A program made the position numbers and the translations under genes. The notes beneath the pieces were generated by a model. It searched no databases. It worked only from the letters and a program-made list of their open reading frames with translations, and was not told the DNA's origin. This document shows, piece by piece, positions 23,433-32,868 of a stretch of 64,000 nt of DNA. Origin of the DNA: Macrotis lagotis (taxonomy: Eukaryota > Chordata > Mammalia > Peramelemorphia > Peramelidae). The first letter of the stretch is position 1. Each line of letters starts with the position of its first letter. The stretch is taken from the NCBI RefSeq assembly GCF_037893015.1, contig NC_133659.1:14459158-14523157 (forward strand), written 5' to 3'.

Positions 23433-23610
23433 ATCTTAGATTTTTAAGAGGTGGAAGGGATCTCGGATGTCATCTAGGCCAACTCCATCATTTTTGTGAA
23501 TGTGAAAACTGAGGCTCAGAGACTGAATGATTTTCCCATAATTACACAAGATGGTATTAAAGGTCCCTTGCAATCCACAGGTTTTGATTAATGCTTTTTG
23601 TTTGATCCAT
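23433..23610 (-). repeat. MIR/MAR-type SINE, antisense
   Basis: GGTGGAAGGGATCTCGGATG, ATGTGAAAACTGAGGCTCAG and AATTACACAAGATGG in the usual antisense order. The SINE at 23271 inserted at its edge. Confidence 0.65.
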
Positions 23611-23699
23611 GCTTTTCCCCTGTGGAAAACAATCATTATTTTCCTGGAAAAATGTTTAAAATATTTTTATTGTTTATTTCAAGTTAAATTGGTGGTCTA

Positions 23700-23910
23700 A
23701 TAATTCAATTCAAAAACATTTACTAAGAACTTAATTTGTTATTGGAATATGCTAGGCACTAGAAATTTAAAAAAGAGAAGGGGATCCCTGTCCTCAAGGA
23801 GCTTGCCTTCTATTGGATATAGCATGTACACAGATAAGTCAACATATAATAATATACAAAATAAAGACCATGTGATTTTTTAGGGTAGGCACTAAAATTT
23901 AGGTTTATAA
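23700..23910 (+). repeat. Ancient interspersed repeat
   Basis: ATGCTAGGCACTAGAAATTT and CCTGTCCTCAAGGAGCTTGC match the old family seen at 3380 and 5490. Confidence 0.6.
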
Positions 23911-24161
23911 ATAGTGTTCTTCCAGTTCAAGCAAGTTATGAGTCTTTTTGAAGGCCCTTGGAGCATAGATAGTGATGGCCAGATGCCCATCAATCCTATT
24001 ACCAACTAATAGTCTGACACTAAATTTCATTTTGTCCCATGTGGACTCAAGAACCAACTCTGTTGAACCACAGATTTAAAAAAAAAATGATTTAAATATA
24101 TATTTGCATCCTTTAAGTGACTAGCAAGATGAAATTTTCAAAAATTCTAGTCTTTTCTTAC

Positions 24162-24259
24162 CTGGATAGAAAGTAAGATGCTACTTAGTGTATAATTACT
24201 ATTCCAATGATCTAGGTTATCTAGAAAATCTATACATGGTCGGCCAGATTCAGGAACAA
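24162..24259 (-). CDS. UBE2U: UBE2U coding exon 4 (catalytic cysteine)
   Basis: A 98-nt exon on the minus strand. The acceptor is CACTTTTCAAACAG ending at 24260 and the donor is CAG|GTAAG at 24161. Its first two bases complete a Val codon begun in exon 3. It then reads VPESGRPCIDFLDNLDHWNS and NYTLSSILLSIQ. The Cys in G-R-P-C-I-D is the thioester-forming residue of the E2, residue 95 of the reconstructed protein, nine positions after the HPN Asn; mammalian UBE2U has the same spacing and a G-Q-P-C-I-D-F-L-D motif. The W-x-x-x-Y-T-L-S-S-I-L pattern is the conserved helix that follows in all E2 enzymes (the W-x-P version lacks its Pro here, as in UBE2U). All key residues are intact, so the enzyme can be active. 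Confidence 0.96.
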
Positions 24260-24339
24260 CTGTTTGAAAAGTGAACAAACAAAAGAAAGTGTCAACAATC
24301 AATAAAAATGAATTTCTTAACAAATACTTATTTCATTTC

Positions 24340-25075
24340 TCCAATTTCATGCTCTGAAAGTTTTTCAACATTCATCCACTTTCATATTTATAAGTTATAT
24401 ATTTTTCTACCACCCTCCCTTCCCATCCCACTTTCCCTCAATGATGAACAGTCTGATAAAAGTTGTGCATGTTTAAGAAAACCATGGGTTAGGAAGGAAA
24501 AATATAAAAGCAGTTTTGAAAAAATGACCATAGTATCCATTCAGGTTCTGTGGGGGGTTTTTTTGCTTTTTAGTTTGTTTTTCTACCTGGATGTGGATGA
24601 TATTTTCCATAACATGTTGCCCAGGGTTGTACTAGCTCTCTGAACTGCTGAGAGGAGTTGTGTCCATTATAATTGATCAATTCACAGTGTTTTTGTTAAT
24701 GTACAATGATCTCTTGGTTCTGCTCCCTTCACTCAGCATCAGTTTATATAATTCTTCCAAGCTTCTCTAAAGTCCCACCATTCATGTTTTTGAAATAGAA
24801 CAAATGTACTCCATAACATTCAGATACTATAACTTGTTCAGTCATTTGCCAATTGATGGGCATTCCTTCCATTTCCAATTCTTTGCCACTATAAAAAGAG
24901 CTGCTATAAATATTTTTGAAGATGTGGAACTTTTCCCAATTTTTATCATTTCTTTTGGATATAGGCCTAGTACGGTATTGTTGAACCAACTTGCTCTCTC
25001 AGGTGACCAGTTTTATTGCTCCTTGGGCATAGTTCTATATTGCTCTCCAGAATGGTTGGATTTTAACAACTACTT
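24340..25075 (-). mobile_element. L1 3' UTR, minus strand
   Basis: Complement of the marsupial L1 3' region: CTTGGTTCTGCTCCCTTCAC, CAGCATCAGTTTATATAATT, TGCCAATTGATGGGCATTCC, CAATTCTTTGCCACTATAAA, GCTCTCCAGAATGGTTGG. The element runs in the direction of UBE2U transcription and ends within about 100 bp of the exon 4 acceptor. The open frames here are antisense text of a non-coding tail. Confidence 0.9.
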
Positions 25076-25560
25076 TTGTGCCAGTCATGGGACTAGTTGC
25101 TAAGGATTTGACCACCAAATCCACAACATTTCCTTCTCTCAAAAAGCTTCCAGATTACACAAGGAGAAATACACATCTAAGAGAACCTTCATATTCAATA
25201 GAAGATTCAATATTCAATAGGGAACTGTAGGCAAATCAGGAAATGCTCAGTGTACAAGGGGGTGCTTGAGCTGATAGAAGAAAGAGATTCTGTGAGGTAG
25301 AGCTAACGGAGACAGTGCAAAGGCATAGAGAGGGAAGATGGGCAAAGGCTATTTTGGCTGAACTATCAAATGTAGGGAAGGGAGTAATGCATACTAAAAT
25401 ACATAAACTAGGATTGGGTCAAGTTGGAAAGGTCTTTAAATACCAAATAGAGTGTGAATGGAGAAATATGAAGGAACCTCTTAAATTAGTTGGAGTAAGG
25501 GAGTGACCTGGTGGGAAAAGACAAGTATTCACTTTGAAGCTGCGTGGGAAGTAGTTTGAT
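25076..25560 (+). repeat. Ancient interspersed repeat
   Basis: CTCAAAAAGCTTCCAGATTA, AGACAGTGCAAAGGCATAGA and AGTAAGGGAGTGACCTGGTG occur in the order of the same old family as 3380-3880. Confidence 0.6.
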
Positions 25561-25748
25561 GTGAATTGAAATGAAAAGTAAATAAAAATTTTGCAATAAG
25601 TAAGCCAAGGCTGTGACAATATTTAGATGAAAGTTGTTAAGCACCAGATTTAGTTTACTCTAAATGGGAAGGACTTGGAAAGATAACTAGTAACTAATGA
25701 CAGTGGAACAATCCCAAAGTCAGAGGATTTGCTTGATACCCATCTTAC

Positions 25749-25841
25749 CATTTGGGTGGAAGGGAATAGTACTAAATGTCACATCTGGAGGGACACTGTT
25801 GTAGTTGGTGGAAAACTTCATTAACAAATGGAATGTAAATC
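25749..25841 (-). CDS. UBE2U: UBE2U coding exon 3 (beta sheet and HPN motif)
   Basis: A 93-nt exon on the minus strand. The acceptor is TTTCTTCCCCAG ending at 25842 and the donor is G|GTAAGAT at 25748. Two initial bases complete a Gly codon from exon 2; it reads FTFHLLMKFSTNYNSVPPDV and TFSTIPFHPN and ends with one base of Val. This is the central beta strands of the UBC fold: the Y-x-x-x-P-P-x-V-x-F signature and the HPN tripeptide (residues 84-86) whose Asn stabilises the transition state. Mammalian UBE2U has the matching G-L-V-F-Q-L and I-P-F-H-P-N blocks. The exon is invisible as a long open frame because of its size. Confidence 0.95.
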
Positions 25842-25959
25842 CTGGGGAAGAAACCAAAAGTTACTCAATTCATATCTACTTAGTTATAGATAGTGTTGAT
25901 CCTGTACAAGAGCATAAAGACTCTCTTGCCACTGTTCTTTTCGGCAATTCCTCATGAAA

Positions 25960-26009
25960 ATAATTCCCAATATTCGCAGAAGAAAAGGACTGCGAATATT
26001 GGGAATTAT
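25960..26009. other. Perfect 20-bp inverted repeat (hairpin)
   Basis: Arm ATAATTCCCAATATTCGCAG at 25960-25979 and its exact complement CTGCGAATATTGGGAATTAT at 25990-26009 enclose a 10-base purine loop, AAGAAAAGGA. Pairing stops at both arm ends. It sits in UBE2U intron 2, about 120 bp upstream of the exon 3 acceptor, so the intron RNA could fold there. Confidence 0.97.
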
Positions 26010-26311
26010 GCAAAATGAGCAGTGTGGTTTTATTACAACTGAGTTCAACTTAACACAGACTTAGAAAAATAGCACAACTTCACAGTTTCTTTTATAATCC
26101 TTTGTTTGGGTTTTCACTATATAGTGATGTGTTCATATTAATGATTAAATTCAGAGTTCAACAGAAAAACACTGAACTTTTTTTTAAAATATCAGACTAT
26201 GAAAGAGGATCAATAATTTTATTGGAATTTTGTTCAGCAAAATGGCTAAAAATTAAGTTTCATCTTAGATGTGAATTATGGCTTTAAGATTTTTCTTTAA
26301 ATGTAATGAGT

Positions 26312-26530
26312 AGGGGCAACTAGGTGGTGCAGTGGATAGATCACTGGCCCTGGAGTCAGGAGTTCCTGAATTCAAATCCTGCCTCATACACTTAATAATT
26401 ACTTAGCTGTGTGGCCTTCCAAATCAATCAATCAATCAATCAATCAATAGATGGATAGATAAACAAATAAACAAATAAATAGATAAACAGATAAATAAAT
26501 GAATGAATAAACAGATAAATAAATAAATGT
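26312..26530 (+). repeat. tRNA-derived SINE with expanded tail
   Basis: SINE from GGGGCAACTAGGTGGTGCAG to about 26416, truncated after the GTGTGGCCTT block. It is followed by a microsatellite of AATC, GATA and AAAT units that appears to have grown from the SINE tail. Confidence 0.85.
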
Positions 26531-27149
26531 GATGAGTAAAGAAGAGATATCTCCAAGAACTCAGTGTCTTCAAATAACATGAGTGTTTTATCAGAAAGCT
26601 TTTAGAATGTCACCAGAGAAATTCATGACAAAAATTTGGAGGAGGGGAAGGTTAACACATAGCAAGGTCGATGGCTGGCCGTTGGACAGTATTTCTGGTC
26701 CATCATTACTCATGCATCATCAAAAGGTACAAAGAAAGTCATCCACTCTGTTGGGGGGACACTCATGGGTGAAACAAGTGCAAAGGATAGTAAGGCAAGG
26801 CCCCATTTTGATTTTCATTCTTGGAGGAAACCTCTACAGTGATGTCATAATAGATGTTTTTAAGTGTTGTGGTATTTTCCAATTTCAAAGCATACTGTTT
26901 TTGTTATGTCGTGTTCCCTCCTGAATCTCATTGATACTTAACTTGGGATTTGGGGCAACTTGTATTGCTTGGTCTTACCTAGACATTATTGCTCTCTCAG
27001 GTGCCCCATGTGGTGTGCTGTTCACAACAGATACTTAATAAAATGTATCCCGTTAACAAACTGTTGGCAGAACTGTGGAGTGTATCTACTTGTTTCTGCT
27101 ATCAATTTGGAGTTATGTAAGAAAATTGATTAAAATGTCCACACCAGTG
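26531..27149. other. UBE2U intron 2, no clear feature
   Basis: No supported gene. The plus-strand open frame at 26583-26924 has no recognisable domain. Confidence 0.4.
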
Positions 27150-27665
27150 GACCCAGCAAATACTATCACTAGACCGAAACTATGAAGAGGTCAAGGATAA
27201 AAACAAAGGACTAAGGGGTGGCTAGGTGGCATAGTGGATAAAGCACCAGACCTGGAGTCAGGAGTACCTGGGTTCAAATCCGGTCTCAGACACTTAATAA
27301 TGACCTAGCCTTGTGGCCTTGGGCAAGCCACTTAACACCATTTGCCTTGCAAAAACCTAAAAATAAAAAAAGGACTATCATATACCAAAATGTTCATAAC
27401 AGAATTCTTTGTGTTAGGGAAGGGGGGGGGGGGGATAAAGTGTCTGTCAATTAAAAATGACTAAAGAAGAAAACCATAGAATATAAATGAAGTGGAATAT
27501 TATACCTGGCAAAATGACAGATATAAGAAATTCAGAGAAATTCAGGAAAATTTGCATGAACTGATACAGAACTAAATAATTGGAACCAATATATACAATG
27601 ATAATAGAAATGGGGGGAATCACTTAAAGAAATTGAATTCTGAATAAATGCAAAGACATTGATTG
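27150..27665 (+). mobile_element. L1 3' UTR, sense, split by a SINE
   Basis: Marsupial L1 3' text on both sides of the SINE: GACCCAGCAAATACTATCAC and AAGAGGTCAAGGATAAAAAC before it, then CCAAAATGTTCATAACAGAA and GAAATTCAGGAAAATTTGCA after it. A G-run lies near 27422-27434. Confidence 0.8.
27214..27368 (+). mobile_element. WSINE1-like SINE nested in L1, with target-site duplication
   Basis: Full-length sense SINE (GGTGGCTAGGTGGC to GCCTTGCAAAAACCTA plus A-rich tail). The direct repeat AAAGGACTA flanks it at 27205-27213 and 27369-27377, and the L1 reads on after removal. Confidence 0.92.
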
Positions 27666-27910
27666 TCCCAGGGAGCAGATAAAAAACTTATCTCTATCCC
27701 TCTCCCCCCAACTCAAAATCCCAGAAGAATACTAAGATAGAATGCTGGGTACAGTGCCAGGTATAGTTCCCATGTCTAATGTTCTTGCTTGGTTTTCCTA
27801 AGTGTAAGTAAGAGCTGAAATGATTATAAAATAGAAACCAAAGACAGCTATAAAAAGTATTTTTTAAAATAAAACTTAAATGGAGTTTTTTTCCCTTGGA
27901 AATCACAAAC

Positions 27911-27992
27911 CTTCCCAATCTGATTTTTTCAAGCCTTTAATTTCAGCCAGCCATTTGAGTGAATCCTCAGTTAGTGGAGTTGCAGCTATGCC
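27911..27992 (-). CDS. UBE2U: UBE2U coding exon 2
   Basis: An 82-nt exon on the minus strand. The acceptor is TTTTCCTTACTGAAG ending at 27993 and the donor is G|GTTTGTG at 27910. It reads GIAATPLTEDSLKWLAEIKG and LKKSDWE, then the first base of Gly. This is the N-terminal helix to first beta strand of the UBC fold; the pattern GI-A-P-x-x-ED-x-x-x-W-x-x-x-I-x-G-L-x-x-S-x-W matches mammalian UBE2U (GITAKPVSED, then W-E-V-E-I-E-G-L). The GTTTGT donor is not the strongest form but the phase agrees with exon 3. Phase 0 start joins exon 1 exactly. Confidence 0.93.
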
Positions 27993-28124
27993 CTTCAGTA
28001 AGGAAAAAAAAATAAGCAATTAGAAAAGCTACCTGTATTTAAATGCTAAAATGATGACTAATGTTTTGCCCTATCTTATGTCTGATATGTGCTTATGCTC
28101 AGGATTTCCTGTTCATAGCAAAAT

Positions 28125-28290
28125 TAACTAGCTAGAAGTGTGATCCTGGGTAAGTCACGTAGTCTTTCTTAGCAGAGATTCCCTCATCTGTCAAATGGAC
28201 TAATAATAGGATTACTGTGAGGATCAAATGAGATGGTATTTGTTAAGAGTTCTGCAAACCTTAAGGCACTATGTAGTTGCTAATTATCGT
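28125..28290 (+). repeat. CORE-SINE (MAR/MIR type), sense
   Basis: GAAGTGTGATCCTGGGTAAG, CCTCATCTGTCAAATGGACT, AGGATTACTGTGAGGATCAA and TGAGATGGTATTTGTTAAGA follow the CORE-SINE order. Confidence 0.8.
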
Positions 28291-28314
28291 AATTTTTAGT
28301 TATCAATAACAGCA

Positions 28315-28565
28315 GTAGTAATGAACATTTCTGTGGCGTTTAGGGCCAGCCATCTCGCTAAACACTTCTCCAATGCTCTCATTGGGCCTCACATTAACTC
28401 TCTGAGGTCTTCCTTATCGATATTATTATTATTATTATTGTTGCTGTTGTTATCCTCAATTCACAGATGAGAAAACTGAGGCAGAGATGAAGTGATTCGT
28501 CCATAGGTGGTAGAGATCTAAAGTTGCATTTGAACTCAGGTCTTCTTGACTCCAGTGTACTGTAC
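28315..28565 (-). repeat. MIR-type SINE, antisense
   Basis: CTCTCATTGGGCCTCACATT, then an (ATT)n stretch, CAGATGAGAAAACTGAGGCA and TTGAACTCAGGTCTTCTTGA. Confidence 0.8.
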
Positions 28566-28594
28566 CCCCCATACCCCCCGTACCCCCCGTACCA
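28564..28594. repeat. Short C-rich tandem repeat
   Basis: Three to four copies of a 10-base unit, CCCCCCRTAC, directly after the MIR. Confidence 0.85.
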
Positions 28595-28754
28595 CCTGAA
28601 TGTCTCTTAGGTAGTTTAAGTCACTGAAGTCTCCAGACAATGCAAGGATTTTTTCCTACCAATTATAGCTAGCATGAGAGAGTGTTTGAAGCACATTTCT
28701 CATGTTGGGCTGGCTGAGCCACAAATTCACTTATCATGGATGATTGTTGACAAA

Positions 28755-28890
28755 GATACTGAGCAATTGAACCAGACTGAGGAGACAGGAATTCAAAACC
28801 TAGTTCCAGCATATTCCACTTGCCCAACTTGAGTAAATCACCTCTTAGCTTCAGTTTTCTCATCTTTAAAATGAAGGTGCTACTTTGATT
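28755..28890 (+). repeat. MAR/MIR-type SINE, sense
   Basis: GAGACAGGAATTCAAAACCT, GAGTAAATCACCTCTTAGCT and TTCTCATCTTTAAAATGAAG. Confidence 0.65.
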
Positions 28891-29724
28891 TCCTACCTCC
28901 TTGAGATGTGGCAAGGAAAACTCTTTGGGATTGTCAAAGTCAGTGATGTTTGTGTTACACAATTGAAAAGACTTCCTAGGATCTTTTTGACCAAAGGGCC
29001 AACAAATTCCCACTTAGCACATTGGACTCAGCCATGTTATGGGTTCTTCTAGCACCATCTTGAGATTAATAACAACAGAATTCCTCATTGCCTTAATGGA
29101 TGCCATGCTCTAAACACCAAGTTAGGTCGACCAGCCCTCTCCAGGAACAATATGGAGGAATTTGCTAGTGTCATTCCATCAAAATGGAGGAAGTTGTTTC
29201 TGGAGCAAGGAAAGGTGGCACAAGATGAAAGCGCTGAGTTTAAAATCATACAATCTGGTTATCTATGCAGCATGCTAAGGTCTTAGCATGGCACCACTTT
29301 AACACAGTATCTGACAAAGAATAAATTCTTAAGCTAGTTACGCACTGCCTGATAGAGTTCATTGGAAGTCCTTCTGACTCTAGTTTGTGATTGCTAACAT
29401 ATTACCTTCTTTTTTCATTCTCACTTTTCTTTCTCTCCCTCCTTTTCTTCCTCCCTCCCCCAACTCCCTCTCTCTCTCTCTCTCTATTTCTCTGTCTCTC
29501 CTTTTTTTCCTTACTCCACAATTCTTGTCCCAGGATTTCCAGTGATCATCAATCTTGCTTAGCAATTGGTGGCTTTGGGGTCCAAATGGAGTGCATTTAG
29601 TTCCAGGTACTACCAATTAGATGAATATAATGGATAAAATGCTTGAAATCAGCTGCTTAATGCATTCAGAAAAGACTAGCACACTATATTTCTGACGTGA
29701 GATTTACCAGATTCAGTAAGCAGG
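28891..29724. other. UBE2U intron 1, pyrimidine-rich tract only
   Basis: No gene recognised. A polypyrimidine stretch with (CT)n lies at about 29405-29510. Confidence 0.5.
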
Positions 29725-29835
29725 TAGCCATTCTTGGAGTCAGGAAGATGTGGGTTCAAGTCTCACCTTTGATAAATAGTAGCTGTGTGACTGTGGGTAA
29801 GTCACTCTCACTTCCCTACTCTAAAACTATAGCTT
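29725..29835 (+). repeat. SINE fragment, tRNA-derived
   Basis: CTTGGAGTCAGGAAGATGTG, GGTTCAAGTCTCACC and GTGTGACTGTGGGTAAGTCA mark a tRNA-SINE core. Confidence 0.7.
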
Positions 29836-30415
29836 ACAAAGTAGGTGCTAATTTGTTCTGGCAGCAGGAGTTTGTTCATTGTCAGTTTCTAACACCAATA
29901 AAATTACAACTCTGGTCCAAAATAATCAATTTAAGAAATCTATAGAATTGCATACTTCGAATATTAGCATTAGAAAGAATACAAGAGGTCATACAGTCCA
30001 CTCATAACTGAATCGTTTCTCTCTTTTCTAACACTAATAGTATCCATTTCCAATTTGCAAAGATCCTTCTTTTGTGAGCCTTCATTCAATCTAGATACCC
30101 TATAAGATTCTTTACAAATCTCAAAATTATTGAGAAGTGGTTGTCTACCCTCCAGTGACAGGAAAGTACTTTCTGTGGGAATCCACTTTATGGTTGGACA
30201 AATCCAACCCTTCTTTGTGATTTTGACTTTAAGGTCCCGGGTCTGATTATGAAAGGCCATTCACAGAATCATCGATGTTGAGTTGGAAGGCATTTGGGAG
30301 GCCATCCAGTTAAATCTCCTCATTTTATCTATGAGGGGAAGGGAAACTGGACAAGTTGAAGTGACATCTCAATGGTGCCAAATGTGAAACCAGATCCTTC
30401 CATTTAACCCCACAA
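29836..30415. other. UBE2U intron 1, decayed MIR-like text
   Basis: About 30255-30350 has MIR-like wording (GAGTTGGAAGGCATTTGGGA, CTCATTTTATCTATGAGGGG). The minus-strand open frame at 29970-30260 is not supported as an exon. Confidence 0.4.
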
Positions 30416-30539
30416 GGGCGAGGTCCCGGGCCATGGAATCGGGGCGTTCACCCGGGAATTAGAGCTGGGGGATTTCTAGGGGGCGCCATGAAATCCTAAT
30501 GAGAACTGCCCCCTTTCCAAATAAGCCAGACTCCCAAAG
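30416..30539. repeat. 124-bp direct repeat, copy A (in UBE2U intron 1)
   Basis: Begins GGGCGAGGTCCCGGGCCATG and ends ACTCCCAAAG. About 93 percent identical by eye to copy B at 31221-31344, with differences near TTCACCCGGG and in CCTAATGAGAACTGCC. CpG-rich. Confidence 0.95.
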
Positions 30540-30617
30540 ATCGAGCTTTTTAAATAGCTGATCACCACATGCAACATGGCTTCTGCTTTCCCTCCCTTGC
30601 CCATCCTTCCCACTCAC

Positions 30618-30701
30618 ATAAAGGTTTTGTTCTTGGAGATCCTTGAATTCTTTCTCCAGCAACAAGACAGCCCTGCAATGCAGTTTGGGGGTGCTATGCA
30701 T
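30618..30701 (-). CDS. UBE2U: UBE2U first coding exon
   Basis: First coding exon of ubiquitin-conjugating enzyme E2 U, which forms a thioester with ubiquitin and passes it on with an E3 ligase; the specific partners of this family member are poorly known. It encodes MHSTPKLHCRAVLLLEKEFK and DLQEQNLY (28 residues), the first helix of the UBC fold. The family starts M-H-x-R-A-x-L-L-L, and this protein has a six-residue insertion after Met-His. An in-frame TAG at 30714-30716 lies 15 nt before the ATG, and the -3 base is G. The donor TAT|GTGAGT at 30617 is a near-perfect consensus. Phase 0 joins exon 2. It lies in the only CpG-rich segment of the window. The seven exons together give 213 codons with HPN at 84-86 and the active Cys at 95. 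Confidence 0.9.
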
Positions 30702-31345
30702 GCCGGTGCTGGGCTAGAGGCCAGCTTTCTCCCAAATTGCCTCTTGGACAGGTATCCTTCCAAGAGCTTCCCCCATCTGTCCAACGAGGGGCTTTCTGCT
30801 GGCTCTGGAGGCTGGCGTCGGGTTCTCCCGGCAGTTGGGCTGCGTCACCTCCCAGGCCTGGTCAGGGAAGGATGTCTGAGGGGCTACAGCGCCTGGCCAG
30901 AGGTATGTCTAGTGGCCCACAGGACAGTGAGGATGGAGACCTAAGGATATACGCCTGTCGATGGCAGTGACACTAGTGGAGCGTGCTGTTGGATGGAGAA
31001 TTTGTTGGACCACTGTGGCTGTGGGTTGTGGGCCTTGCTGGGGGATGGTAACCCTGGCAACCCCTACGGGGCGGGGCAAGAAGTCTCGCCTTCTCCAATC
31101 CACAAAGGGGAGAGGCAGGCGAGCCCTGCTCTGAGGCCGGTGGTCCAACGGTCCCCTTTGGAAAGGCGGTTGTCCTGCCCACTGGGAGATGCCGAGCATT
31201 CTTTGGGTGGGGGCTGGCCTGGGCGAGGTCCCGGGCCATGGAATCGGGGCGTTGGGCCCGGGAATTAGAGCTGGGGGATTTCTAGGGGGCGCCATGAAAT
31301 CCTAGAGAGAACCCCCCCTTTCCAAATAAGCTAGACTCCCAAAGG
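30702..31345 (-). promoter_or_regulatory. UBE2U: CpG-rich promoter region of UBE2U
   Basis: GC-rich sequence with many CpG sites, unlike the AT-rich surroundings, immediately upstream of the UBE2U start codon on the minus strand. It holds an Sp1-type GC box (GGGGCGGGGC, 31068-31077). Beside it, GGTAACCCTGGCAAC (31047-31061) is two RFX-like half-sites arranged as a direct rather than inverted repeat. No TATA box is evident. The transcription start cannot be placed. Open frames on both strands here (30576-31295) are most likely by-products of GC content. Confidence 0.7.
31221..31344. repeat. 124-bp direct repeat, copy B (upstream of UBE2U)
   Basis: Partner of copy A, offset by 805 bp. It merges on its right side into the tandem array at 31345-32150, to which its GAATTAGAGCTGGGGGATTT segment is clearly related. 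Confidence 0.95.
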
Positions 31346-32150
31346 AATTCGGGGTTGTATCCATTGGCCCCAAGTCTCAGGACATCAGAGCGGTGGGAAA
31401 GGTGCTTAGAGATCCAGATATCCGAACTAAGAACGTGGAACGCAGCGCGGGGAGGGGGAGGCACCTGAGATCCCTCGAACGTCAGAGCTGGGAGAGGAGA
31501 GAGGGCCTTTAGAAATTGAGAACCCAAAGCCTAGGAGGGGCTTTAACCCGAGGGACCCTCAAAGCTGGGAGGGACCCTGAAGCCACTGGTCTTAGAACAA
31601 AGAACGTGGAATGTTAGAACCAGAACTACTCAAAGGAGGAGAGAACCTTAGGATGATAGAATGAGGAACACACAATGCAAAATCAGGAAACACAAGTCAG
31701 ATCGGGAAGGGACCTTTGGGAGCTAGGAACACAGAAGAGTAGTGCAAGAAAGAGGTGATGGAGGCAGCTAGGCAGGCACAGGATAAAGCATTCTCCCTGG
31801 AGTCGGGAGGCCCTGAGTTCAAAGCCGCCTCAGACACTTAATACTCACTTAGCTGTGTGACCTTGGGCAAGCCATCTCACCCCATTGCTCTGCAAAAACC
31901 CCAACAAAACAACAAAACAAAACCAAAACAAGGAGAAAAGAAAGGGGTGATGGTGGATAGGAACAGTTAAACACAGGACATCAGAGCTCAAAGGGAACTT
32001 AGAAATGGAATGCCTTCACCATATTTCACGTTGGGGCTTGGGCATGGAGGACGTCAGGGCAGGAAGGGGCCTTAGAACGATAGAACAAGGAACATAAAAG
32101 GAAAAATAAAGGTGCAGGAAGGGACCTAACAACAAAGAATCTGAGGATAT
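31345..32150 (+). repeat. Degenerate tandem array, unit about 33 bp
   Basis: Repeating wording of the type GAACGTCAGAGCTGGGAG, GGACCTTAGAAC, GGAACACA. It recurs with much drift and is interrupted by a SINE (31762-31937). The unit matches the reverse complement of the array at 49212-49760. Confidence 0.8.
31762..31937 (+). mobile_element. WSINE1-like SINE nested in tandem array
   Basis: GAGGCAGCTAGGCAGGCACA to CCCATTGCTCTGCAAAAACC with an AAAACAAC-rich tail. The flanking direct repeat AAGAAAGRGGTGATGG (15 of 16 match) lies at 31746-31761 and 31938-31953. Confidence 0.9.
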
Positions 32151-32189
32151 GGGAGAAGATCATTAGAGACTGTTGAGTCCCACTAGTTT

Positions 32190-32510
32190 TTAGAAGAGAA
32201 AAATGAGGTCCAAAATGCAATGTTGCCCAAAATCACTTAGATTAGTAGCAGAATCTGAATTTAAATGCAGAAGAGATGCTGGAATGGAATCGAGTTGGGG
32301 GGGGACGGGACTCTGCATTTCTTTCAGTAAAATGCATGTTGATTGACTGGTTTTGGAGTCAAAGAACCTGGGATCAAATCCCACCTCCACTACTTAATAG
32401 CTCTTAAGATCATCCATTTACACTCTTTGATCCTCATTCTCCTCATTTTTCAGATGAGAGAATCGTACTTAGATAGTTACTGAGATTCCAGTTCTAAATC
32501 TTGTGATTTA
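32190..32510. repeat. MIR/MAR SINE remnants
   Basis: Antisense MIR text at 32190-32300 (AGAGAAAAATGAGGTCCAAA, AATCACTTAGATTAGTAGCA). Sense tRNA-SINE text at 32340-32505 (GGGATCAAATCCCACC, CTCCTCATTTTTCAGATGAG). Confidence 0.6.
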
Positions 32511-32816
32511 GCCCCTCTCATCCTCCCTTTCTTTGTGCATAAATTAATTTGCTTCCTTACTATGCACTGAATTGACTAAACTAGTTCATTTCCAAGGACT
32601 CTTTACATTCTAGAAATATTTCAAGATTTTGTAAAATTCAAGAATGATGCTCTTACCCAATACTTCCAGGAATATGGAGATACTGCATAGAAAGTTTGGT
32701 TCTGAAAAGGAAGGTGGTCAACTTTATTGCCTCAAATGAGCCCAGCTTCCCACCTAATCCCATCTGTCCTACTAATCCTGTCTCATTCTTTAATAGGTAC
32801 AATTCCCTCACTGTAA

Positions 32817-32817
32817 T

Positions 32818-32866
<49 letters not shown>
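32817..32866. repeat. (GATA)n microsatellite
   Basis: Twelve or so uninterrupted GATA/TAGA units, followed by degenerate ATAGATA. Confidence 0.97.

Positions 32867-32868
<2 letters not shown>

Noticed and set aside
28564-28594. C-rich repeats as a CRISPR-like or telomeric array
   Set aside because: Only three or four 10-base units with no spacers; simple local expansion next to a MIR.
30576-31295. Several overlapping open frames of 80-128 codons on both strands in the CpG-rich region
   Set aside because: High GC content lowers stop frequency; no domain or family pattern, and the true UBE2U exon 1 accounts for the coding signal.
30416-31344. The two 124-bp copies as LTRs of a small provirus or retrotransposon
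   Set aside because: No TG...CA ends, no primer-binding or polypurine tract, no retroelement coding between them, and UBE2U exon 1 lies inside.
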